From positions 124,001 through 188,000 of the forward strand of contig NZ_JAATJS010000002.1 of assembly GCF_011777495.1 (NCBI RefSeq): DNA of 64,000 nucleotides, in the 5' to 3' direction. Below are positions 25,667-32,316 of this stretch, piece after piece. Source of the DNA: Microvirga terricola. Its GTDB lineage: Bacteria; Pseudomonadota; Alphaproteobacteria; Rhizobiales; Beijerinckiaceae. The notes below the pieces were generated by a model that ran no database searches, was not told the DNA's origin, and saw only the letters and a list, made by a program, of their open reading frames with translations. Made by a program: the position numbers and the translations under genes. Position 1 is the stretch's first letter. Every line of letters begins with the position of its first letter.

Positions 25667-25768
25667 CCTCATCCGGAGGAGCCGCGAACGCGGCGTCTCG
25701 AGGATGATCCAGTGTGCACTGGAGGCGCCTCGTCCTTCGAGACGGCCTGCGGCCTCCTCAGGATGAGG
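25667..25768. repeat. Long imperfect palindromic intergenic repeat
   Basis: The left half (from CCTCATCCGGAGGAGCC) is matched by the reverse complement of the right half (ending CTCCTCAGGATGAGG). The centre is itself a perfect palindrome, TCCAGTG-TG-CACTGGA (25708-25723). The wording CCTCATCCTGAGGAGGCC...GTCTCGAAGGA is that of a dispersed repeat seen often in Hyphomicrobiales genomes. It lies between the convergent hemW and gshB genes. Confidence 0.8.
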
Positions 25769-25786
25769 CCGCATTTCGAGAGGCAT

Positions 25787-26731
25787 CTATCGCTTCACCT
25801 TGCTCTCAATCACATCCCACACCGTCACCGCGAGATCCGGTCCGCCGAGGCGCTTGATCGCGCGGATGCCGGTGGGGGCGGTCACGTTGATCTCGGTGAG
25901 GTGGCCGTCGATCACGTCGATGCCAACGAGAATGAGGCCCATGCGCTTCAGATCAGGGCCGATGGTCTCGCAGATCTCACGCTCGCGAGGGGAGAGATCG
26001 GTGGGCTTGGCCGCGCCGCCGCGCACCATGTTGGAGCGGATATCGTTGGCCGCCGGAACGCGATTGATCGCGCCTGCCGCCTCGCCGTCGATGAGGATGA
26101 TGCGCTTGTCGCCTTCCGTGATCTTCGGCAGGAAGCGCTGGATCACCCAGGGCTCGCGAAACAGGTTGGAGAAGAGATCGTAGAGCGAGCCGAAATTCGG
26201 ATCTTCGCGACTGACCTTGAACACGCTCGCGCCGCCGTGTCCGTAGAGCGGCTTCATCACCACATCGCCATGCTCGCGGCGAAACTCTTCGATTTCCGCC
26301 TTGTCGCGCGAAATCAGCGTTGGCGGCATGAGATGCGGGAAATGCGTGACGAAAATTTTTTCCGGCGCATTGCGCACGTGCTCGGGATCGTTCACCACTA
26401 GGGTTTTGGGGTGAATGCGCTCCAAAAAATGGGTGGCGGTGATGTAGGCGAGATCGAAGGGCGGGTCCTGGCGCATGAGCACGGCGTCGACCGTGGACAG
26501 GTCCACACGCTCTTGCGATCCGAGGGTGTAATGATTGCCCACCTCGTCGCGCACCTCGATGGGGTCCACCATCGCGAACACCTTGCCGTCGCGCAGAGAC
26601 AGACGGTCGGGCGTGTAGTGCAGGATGTTGTGCCCCCGCCGTTGCGCTTCGAGCAGTAGCGCAAAGCCGGTATCGCCGGCGATCTTGATGCTGTTGATGT
26701 GATCCATCTGGATCGCAACAGTGAGGGTCAT
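25787..26731 (-). CDS. gshB: Glutathione synthetase
   Basis: GshB ligates glycine to gamma-glutamylcysteine with ATP. The 314-residue product has the family features [57 protein letters not shown], the ATP-grasp stretch [17 protein letters not shown] and the late [19 protein letters not shown]. The length is normal. Glutathione supports the arsC, GST and persulfide steps elsewhere in this window. The gene ends beside the palindromic repeat. Confidence 0.97.
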   Translation of the reverse strand: MTLTVAIQMDHINSIKIAGDTGFALLLEAQRRGHNILHYTPDRLSLRDGKVFAMVDPIEVRDEVGNHYTLGSQERVDLSTVDAVLMRQDPPFDLAYITATHFLERIHPKTLVVNDPEHVRNAPEKIFVTHFPHLMPPTLISRDKAEIEEFRREHGDVVMKPLYGHGGASVFKVSREDPNFGSLYDLFSNLFREPWVIQRFLPKITEGDKRIILIDGEAAGAINRVPAANDIRSNMVRGGAAKPTDLSPREREICETIGPDLKRMGLILVGIDVIDGHLTEINVTAPTGIRAIKRLGGPDLAVTVWDVIESKVKR

Positions 26732-26872
26732 AGGTCAGCCTCCTCGGGAAGCAGGTTTATTGGACTGTTTCTCGCGGAAGGCAACAGCAAAGCCAAGTCC
26801 GAGTAAACGAAAAGATGGGCATCGCGCGCGGGACGAGGTTGCGCGCCATACCGTGTTTGCACCGGTGGGTCT

Positions 26873-27178
26873 TTAACGCCATTCGGTCAGATTAAGCGGT
26901 GTGATCGTCGCCGTCGCGTCCGGCAACGGCTGATCGAAGGTCATCGGTCCCTTTGTGTAGGCGCGACCGTGACGAACGACGTCCTCCACCCCGCTGCGCA
27001 CAAGACCCAAATCGTGCAGCGCGGCGTCATCGAGCGAACCGAGAAGCCGCATGTCGCGGCGGAGGCGGATTTCACGCGCGATCGCGGAAACGATACGGCT
27101 CAGGAGCGAAGGGCGTGTGACGGCCGGAAGCCCGGCCGAAAGGCTTGCGGCGGCATTGCGGGTCATCGGCATCGACAT
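26873..27178 (-). CDS. DUF1127 domain protein
   Basis: A 101-residue protein. Its middle (about 28-70) holds the DUF1127 pattern: LSRIVSAIAREIRLRRDMRL, LGSLDDAALHDLGLVRS, GVEDVVRHGR. Small DUF1127 proteins in related bacteria affect phosphate, carbon or RNA metabolism, but this longer form with a TITPLNLTEWR tail is unstudied as far as I know. It is divergent from a LysR regulator, a common pairing suggesting control by that regulator. Confidence 0.82.
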   Translation of the reverse strand: MSMPMTRNAAASLSAGLPAVTRPSLLSRIVSAIAREIRLRRDMRLLGSLDDAALHDLGLVRSGVEDVVRHGRAYTKGPMTFDQPLPDATATITPLNLTEWR

Positions 27179-27378
27179 GGCTCACTCCTTCTCCAAACGG
27201 TGGGGCCGCCTCGCTTTCGGCCAAACGCCACCGTCCGGCGGACAGGCATCCGACGCCGTCAGGCACGCTCGACAATTCCAGCGAACAACCCCAGTTCAAC
27301 AGGCCGCTCCGGCACCCTCGGGAGAGGCCTTTTGCAGGAGCGACAAAGGAACCATACGCCTTACTCTTGCATAAAGAA

Positions 27379-27413
27379 AACGAATGTTCATTATATTTGA
27401 AATAACGAATGTT
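27379..27413. promoter_or_regulatory. Direct repeats AACGAATGTT in the LysR/DUF1127 gap
   Basis: AACGAATGTT occurs at 27379-27388 and again at 27404-27413, 25 bases apart, in an AT-rich patch just before the LysR start. This suits autoregulation by the LysR protein. Symmetry within each half is weak. Confidence 0.45.
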
Positions 27414-27427
27414 TATGGAGACGGGAG

Positions 27428-28300
27428 ATGCCCCACAATCTGGATATCGGTCTCCTGCGGGCTTTCGTGGCGGTAGTGGATGCGGGCGGCATGACCGCGG
27501 CCACCCGGACCCTCAATCTGACCCAGGCCGCCGTGAGCCAGCAGATCAAGCGGCTGGAGGACACGTTCGGCGAGGAACTGATCAGCCGCGAGCGGCGCAA
27601 CGTGCGGCTCACCAATGCGGGCGAGCGGCTTTTCGGGCGCGCCAAGCGGCTTCTGGCGCTCAATGATGAGATCTGGTCCGACATGACCACGCCCGTTTAC
27701 GAGGGCGAGGTGATCCTCGGCATTCCGAGCGATATCGTGACGACCTATCTGCCGACCTTCTTGAAGGGCTTCAAGCAGGCTTATCCGAAGGTGCAGATCA
27801 CGATCAAATGCACGTCGAGCGTCAACCTTCTCGATCAGCTCAACGCGGGCAAGCTCGATCTCACGCTCACCACGGAAATGGAGTGCGGGCCGACGGGTGA
27901 AAATCTCGTGCGCGATCGCCTCGTCTGGGTCGGCGCGCGCGGTGGTGAGGCCCACCGGCAAAGGCCGCTGCCGGTGTCCATCGGCTGCGCGGATTGCGCA
28001 TTCCGCGCGCCCATCCGCGAAGTGCTGCACAAGGCCGGCATCGAGTGGCATTCGGCCTCCGAGGTCACGAATACCTCGGCGCAGGTCGCCACTGCTGTCG
28101 CCGACACCGCAGTGATGGCGGTGATGGCATCGAGCGTGCCGAATGGGTTGGAAGTGCTTGGCAAGGAATCCGGCCTGCCGTCGCTGCCGCCCTTTGCGGT
28201 CAACCTCTACCTGCCGAAGAATGGCGGCACGCAGATCGCGCAGGAAATGGCTCGCCACATCCGCCAGGCGGTCGCGGAGCAGCGGCGTCTGGCGGCGTGA
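27428..28300 (+). CDS. LysR-family transcriptional regulator
   Basis: The 290-residue protein has the LysR helix-turn-helix at 5-65 (LLRAFVAVVDAGGMTAATRTLNLTQAAVSQQIKRLE, then LTNAGERLF) and a periplasmic-binding-like effector domain (EVILGIPSDIVTTYLPTFLKGF, LDQLNAGKLDLTLTTE, VNTSAQVATAVADTA-like NTSAQVATAVAD). The effector is unknown. GGGAG precedes the ATG. It is divergent from the DUF1127 gene with a 249-bp gap. Confidence 0.92.
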   Translation: MPHNLDIGLLRAFVAVVDAGGMTAATRTLNLTQAAVSQQIKRLEDTFGEELISRERRNVRLTNAGERLFGRAKRLLALNDEIWSDMTTPVYEGEVILGIPSDIVTTYLPTFLKGFKQAYPKVQITIKCTSSVNLLDQLNAGKLDLTLTTEMECGPTGENLVRDRLVWVGARGGEAHRQRPLPVSIGCADCAFRAPIREVLHKAGIEWHSASEVTNTSAQVATAVADTAVMAVMASSVPNGLEVLGKESGLPSLPPFAVNLYLPKNGGTQIAQEMARHIRQAVAEQRRLAA

Positions 28301-28309
28301 GGTACAGCC

Positions 28310-28687
28310 TTAAGCGATCTCCAGCTCGAATGCCGATATAATGTGCTGCGGCCACCGTCTCGGCGCGATGAACAGAGCATCGGCGCGCCATGTCTTACCC
28401 TCAGCCCATTGATTGCGTGAAAGCCAGCTGCGCACGGCACGTGAAAAGCGCTGGCGCTTGGTAGCGGTGATCGCGGAGAGCGCATCATCCATCGCGCGTC
28501 GCGCCTTCACTTCGACGAAGGCGATGGTGTCGCCCCGCATCACAATGAGATCGATCTCGCCGCCCGCCGCCGCATACCGGCGGGCGAGGGGGCGATAGCC
28601 TTTGAGCAGCAGAAACAGCAGCGCAAGCGTCTCAGCGCGGTGTCCGCGCAGAAAGGTCGCGCGGCGACGCTCGAGGGCGCGGGTCAT
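28310..28687 (-). CDS. yraN: YraN family (UPF0102) endonuclease-like protein
   Basis: A 125-residue protein with the Holliday-junction-resolvase-like core: [18 protein letters not shown], then [22 protein letters not shown] carrying the E-D-ExK nuclease residues. The biochemical role is unclear. It overlaps the rsmI stop by 4 bases (ATGA at 28684-28687), so the two genes are coupled. In many proteobacteria yraN lies between rsmI and lpoA (yraM), as it does here in spirit. Confidence 0.92.
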   Translation of the reverse strand: MTRALERRRATFLRGHRAETLALLFLLLKGYRPLARRYAAAGGEIDLIVMRGDTIAFVEVKARRAMDDALSAITATKRQRFSRAVRSWLSRNQWAEGKTWRADALFIAPRRWPQHIISAFELEIA

Positions 28688-29622
28688 GTGTCCTTTTTCG
28701 CCAGCGTGAGCGCGCGGGCATAAACCTCGCGCTTTGGCAGATCGAGTTCCGCCGCCACGAGGGCTGCCGCGTCCTTGATCGAATGGCTCTTCAATGCGGC
28801 CTCGAGTTTTCCATCGAGCGCGGCATCGGCTTCCGCCGCATGCATCTCCTTCGTCGCTTCGCCTATCAGCACCACGATCTCGCCCTTCGGCGGGCCTTCT
28901 TCCGCGAACTGGGCTGCGAGTTCCGGCAGCGTGCCGCGCCGGATGGTTTCGAACATCTTGGTGAGTTCGCGCGCCACCACGGCTTGCCGTTCGCCCAACA
29001 CTGCAGCGGCGTCGGCGAGCATTTCCGGCAGGCGGTGAGGGCCCTCGAAAAGCATCAGCGTGCCGGGGATCGAGGCGATCTCCGCCAATCGCGCCCGGCG
29101 CGCGCCGCTTTTGGCCGGCAGGAAGCCTTCAAAGAAGAAGCGATCCGTAGGCAGGCCAGAGACCACCAGCGCGGTCAGCACTGCCGAGGGGCCTGGGATC
29201 GGCGTGACCGGCAGCCCTTCCTCAATCGCCGCCTGCACCAGCTTGTAGCCGGGATCGGAGACGAGCGGCGTGCCGGCATCTGACACCAGCGCCAAAGCCT
29301 GTCCTTCGCGGACGCGGTGGATCATGCGCTCGCGCACAGCTTCGTTGGAGTGCTCATGATAGGCCACGAGCGGCGTGGTGATGCCGTAATGGGCGAGCAG
29401 TGTTTTCGTAACCCGCGTATCCTCCGCCAGAACCGCGTCCGCCGCCGCCAGCACGCTGAGCGCGCGGAAGGACACGTCGCGCAGGTTGCCGATGGGGGTC
29501 GCGACCACATAGAGGCCGGGCGAGAGCGGTTCAGCCTCGGCGGCGAGGCCGAAGGCGGTGAAAGTCGAGGCCTGGGCGCCGGGTTCGCGCCGCCTGGTCC
29601 GGTTGTCGATTCTGTGCGTCAT
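28684..29622 (-). CDS. rsmI: 16S rRNA C1402 2'-O-ribose methyltransferase
   Basis: RsmI methylates the ribose of C1402 in the ribosomal P site. The 312-residue product has the SAM-binding [49 protein letters not shown], the [26 protein letters not shown] segment and the [11 protein letters not shown] motif. An N-terminal extension of about 35 residues precedes the domain. It is divergent from the LpoA-like lipoprotein gene. Confidence 0.96.
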   Translation of the reverse strand: MTHRIDNRTRRREPGAQASTFTAFGLAAEAEPLSPGLYVVATPIGNLRDVSFRALSVLAAADAVLAEDTRVTKTLLAHYGITTPLVAYHEHSNEAVRERMIHRVREGQALALVSDAGTPLVSDPGYKLVQAAIEEGLPVTPIPGPSAVLTALVVSGLPTDRFFFEGFLPAKSGARRARLAEIASIPGTLMLFEGPHRLPEMLADAAAVLGERQAVVARELTKMFETIRRGTLPELAAQFAEEGPPKGEIVVLIGEATKEMHAAEADAALDGKLEAALKSHSIKDAAALVAAELDLPKREVYARALTLAKKDT

Positions 29623-29745
29623 CGTCGTTCAGTGTCGCATAAAGCCCCGGTCCGGAGGAAGCCTGAGGGCTTGGAAACAATGTTTACCTTTCCGTGCCAC
29701 CATCGGGCCAATTTGTCGAAATCCGCTTCGATGGGGAGGCCGGAA

Positions 29746-31062
29746 ATGGCGCGCATTCCTCTCGTTTCTACCCGAGAGACAAGGTCCCTGGGGCTGAAAG
29801 TCTGGGTCGCCGTGCTGGCAGGTTCGCTGGTGCTGTCGGGTTGCGTCGGTTCCGGCAGCATGCGGCCCCCTCGCCGCGTGGCTCAGGCTCCCGCCGCCCC
29901 GCCGCAATACGAGGCCGATCTTCCGCCGGAGGGCGTGCCGCAGAGCCAGCCGCAGGCTTACGCCTCCGCGCCCTCCAACGCGCCCATGCCGGGGCCGGTG
30001 GGCACCGGCACGACCATCGGCAACGGCCCCGTGCGCGTCGCGCTGATCCTGCCGCTCTCCGGTCAAGGGCAAAGCGCCGTCGCCGCCCAGAGCTTGCAGA
30101 ACGCGGCCGATCTGGCGCTCAGCGAAACGCCCGGCGCCGAGCTGACCATTCTGGTGAAGGATGATCGCGGCACGCCCGAAGGCGCGCGCGAGGCTGCGAG
30201 CCAGGCCCTCGCCGAGGGCGCGGAACTCATCCTCGGCCCGCTCTTCGCCCCCTCCGTCCAGGCGGCAGGGCAGGTGGCGCGCCAATCCGGCCGACCGGTC
30301 ATCGCCTTTTCCACCGACGCCACGGTTGCCACGCGCGGCATCTATCTTTTGAGCTTTCTCGTGCAGGCGGAGGTCGACCGCATCGTCTCCTTCGCCGCTT
30401 CGCAGGGGCGCCGCTCGGTGGCGGCCCTCGTGCCCGAGACCACCTATGGCCACGTGGCGGAAGCGCAGTTCCAGGAAGCGGCGGCGCGGCAGGGTCTGCG
30501 CGTCGTTGCCGTCGAGCGCTATCCGGCAGGCCAGCCGCAAGCGGCCGTGCAGCGTCTTGCTCGCGTCATCGGCGGTCCTTCGGCGCAAGCCGATGCGCTG
30601 TTCCTGCCCGAAAACGGCGACGGGTTGCCCGCCGTCGCGGCGGCCTTGCAGAGCGTCGGCTTCAATCCGCAACAGGTCAAGCCGCTCGGCACCGGCGTGT
30701 GGAACGAGGCGCGCGTGTTCGCGCTGCCTGCCTTGCAGGGCAGCTGGTTCGCAGCGCCGGATAATCGCGGCTTTGCCGCCTTCGCCGCGCGCTATCGCGC
30801 CCGCTACAACACCGATCCGATCCGTCTTGCCACCCTGTCCTACGATGCGGTGACGCTCGCCGCCGCGTTGACGCGCGTGCAGGGTTCGCAGCGCTTTGCG
30901 GAAAACGTGCTCACTAACCCAGCCGGGTTCGCGGGCGCGGATGGCGTGTTTCGCTTCAAGGGCGACGGAACCAACGACCGCGCGCTCGCTGTGCAGGAAA
31001 TCCGCAACGGCGCGGCGGTGATGGTCAGCGGCGCGCCGCGAACGCTCATGGCGGGCAACTGA
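29746..31062 (+). CDS. Penicillin-binding protein activator, LpoA-like lipoprotein
   Basis: The 438-residue product is a lipoprotein: a signal peptide ends in LVLSGC (Cys33), followed by a Pro/Gln/Ala-rich linker to about residue 85. The rest is a type 1 periplasmic-binding fold (VRVALILPLSGQGQSAVAAQSLQNAADLAL, ILVKDDRGTPEGAREAASQAL, AFSTDATVATRGIYLLSF). LpoA-type proteins activate class A penicillin-binding proteins from the outer membrane in gammaproteobacteria; in this order the function is inferred. The start at 29746 has GGGGAGG upstream; the frame is open much further 5' but opposite rsmI. Location beside rsmI and yraN matches lpoA. Confidence 0.88.
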   Translation: MARIPLVSTRETRSLGLKVWVAVLAGSLVLSGCVGSGSMRPPRRVAQAPAAPPQYEADLPPEGVPQSQPQAYASAPSNAPMPGPVGTGTTIGNGPVRVALILPLSGQGQSAVAAQSLQNAADLALSETPGAELTILVKDDRGTPEGAREAASQALAEGAELILGPLFAPSVQAAGQVARQSGRPVIAFSTDATVATRGIYLLSFLVQAEVDRIVSFAASQGRRSVAALVPETTYGHVAEAQFQEAAARQGLRVVAVERYPAGQPQAAVQRLARVIGGPSAQADALFLPENGDGLPAVAAALQSVGFNPQQVKPLGTGVWNEARVFALPALQGSWFAAPDNRGFAAFAARYRARYNTDPIRLATLSYDAVTLAAALTRVQGSQRFAENVLTNPAGFAGADGVFRFKGDGTNDRALAVQEIRNGAAVMVSGAPRTLMAGN

Positions 31063-31072
31063 TCGCAACAGG

Positions 31073-31582
31073 CTACCGCTTTGTGATCGTCGCACTCAGT
31101 GCCGGCTTGTTGTTGAGCGTCTGAAACACCACGCAATAGCGCTCGGTCAGCTTGAGCAGCTGGTCGATCTTCTCCTGCGACGCGTCGGTGTCGATCTCGA
31201 ACGACAGGCGGATGTCCTTGAAGCCGACGGGCGCGGTCTTGTCGACGCCGAGCGTGCCGCGAAAATCGAGATCGCCTTCAGCCTTTACCGCGCCGTGACG
31301 CAGCTCGATTTCGAGTGCGGTCGCGACCGCTTTCAGTGTCACGCCCGCGCAGGCGACGAGCGCCTCGAGCAGCATGTCGCCGGAGCAGAGTTCCGCGCCT
31401 GAGCCCCCGGTCGCCGGGTGCAATCCCGCCACCGCCAGAGCGCGGCCGGTTTCGACCTTGCAGGCGATGTGCTGGTCATCGAGCCTACCTTGCGCCTTGA
31501 GCGTAATGACGGCGGAATCCGGGTCGTTGCGGTATTGGTCCTTCAGCGACGCTTGCAACGTGCGCAAGGTTGTCGAGTCCAT
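31073..31582 (-). CDS. OsmC-family protein
   Basis: The 169-residue product has an OsmC fold with the cysteine pair at 66 and 78 (GAELCSGDMLLEALVACAGVTLKA), the arrangement used by OsmC/Ohr peroxidases. The C-terminal part (RLSFEIDTDASQEKIDQLLKLTERYCVVFQTL) has the third typical Cys. It may reduce organic peroxides with lipoyl or thiol donors, or be one of the broader redox-acting OsmC proteins. It is transcribed alone and convergent with the LpoA-like gene. Confidence 0.88.
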   Translation of the reverse strand: MDSTTLRTLQASLKDQYRNDPDSAVITLKAQGRLDDQHIACKVETGRALAVAGLHPATGGSGAELCSGDMLLEALVACAGVTLKAVATALEIELRHGAVKAEGDLDFRGTLGVDKTAPVGFKDIRLSFEIDTDASQEKIDQLLKLTERYCVVFQTLNNKPALSATITKR

Positions 31583-31609
31583 GGGCGATCCTCCGTTGTC
31601 GTTCTACCA

Positions 31610-31936
31610 CTACAACGCGGCGGCCTGCCGGTCGCGTACGCGGGGCGGTTCCTGCGGGGTGTTGAGCGAATGATCGAGGGCCGTCAAGACGCGCCGCACC
31701 GCCGCCTCGAAGGGGGCAAGCGTCGTGATAATGCGGCTCGGCGGCGGAACGAGGCGGCCTTGCGGGAAGCCGAAACGCACCGCCGCTTCCCAGGCGAGTG
31801 CGATGGTGACAGGTAAGAAAGAGCCGAGAAGAACACGCGCATCGAAGGCGCGGCGCTTCTCGGCAAGGCGAGGGGCCGCGAGAGCGGCAGACCCCTTAAG
31901 GGAGGACCAGGCGTTGCTTGTGGCTTGGCCTGTCAC
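31610..31936 (-). pseudogene. ABC transporter permease fragment (sulfonate/nitrate type), truncated
   Basis: The first 70 residues (LLGSFLPVTIALAWEAAVRFG, FPQGRLVPPPSRIITTLAPFE) match the start of SsuC/TauC-type permeases. Those proteins are about 260 residues long, but here the frame ends after 108 residues with an unrelated tail. None of the later membrane helices or the EAA loop is present. It follows a similarly broken binding-protein gene, so both are remains of one operon. Confidence 0.75.
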
Positions 31937-31960
31937 GGCGCTCTCCCGTGATGAAACGTA

Positions 31961-32087
31961 TCAGCGCGACGCGGTGGCGAGGCTGCGGTCGATCAAGGCA
32001 TCGACAGCGGCCTTCACCTTCGTGTCGGGGGTAATCACGCCCGCCTGCTGCAAAGCGAGGCTCATGTTTTGAAGTCCCATGTTGGCG
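31961..32087 (-). pseudogene. ABC transporter substrate-binding protein, C-terminal fragment
   Basis: About 40 C-terminal residues remain (NMGLQNMSLALQQAGVITPDTKVKAAVDALIDRSL), typical of the end of NMT1/SsuA-like binding proteins. Upstream residues in the frame have no such similarity. The fragment stops 24 bp before the permease fragment, matching normal operon order. The apparent break coincides with the hairpin at 32071-32098. Confidence 0.65.
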
Positions 32088-32098
32088 CATGGGACTTC
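32071..32098. repeat. Perfect 11-bp inverted repeat at the pseudogene break
   Basis: GAAGTCCCATG-TTGGCG-CATGGGACTTC, with 11 matching pairs and a 6-base loop. It lies where similarity to the binding protein stops, so it may be a deletion junction or a fold-back duplication. No T tract follows. Confidence 0.7.
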
Positions 32099-32188
32099 GA
32101 CCGTTGAGGCTGAAGACGCCCGGCGCTTTAGCTGCACATGTTTCGCGCCCGCAAACTGCATGCTCAAATCGGCGCGTGTCCGTTTTAT

Positions 32189-32242
32189 AGAACTACATGT
32201 TCTTAATGTCAAACACGAATTTTATACAGAACGAATCTGTAT
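32189..32242. promoter_or_regulatory. Two inverted repeats in the AT-rich leader before glnD
   Basis: AGAAC-TACAT-GTTCT (32189-32203) and ATACAGA-ACGAA-TCTGTAT (32224-32242) lie 75-128 bases before the glnD ATG in a patch of low GC. Either could be an operator for glnD or a relic of the lost transporter's control region. Confidence 0.4.
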
Positions 32243-32316
32243 TTTGCCGGGACGCGACGGTGGGCGAAAATCTCCGGGGGTGGTAAAGCCCTCTTATCCT
32301 TTGAGCCGGGTTCTCC

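Noticed and set aside
29629-31095. A 488-codon open frame opposite the LpoA-like gene
   Set aside because: It has no start context and an Arg/Gly-rich composition from reading the complement; the lipoprotein gene has lipobox, ribosome site and domain.
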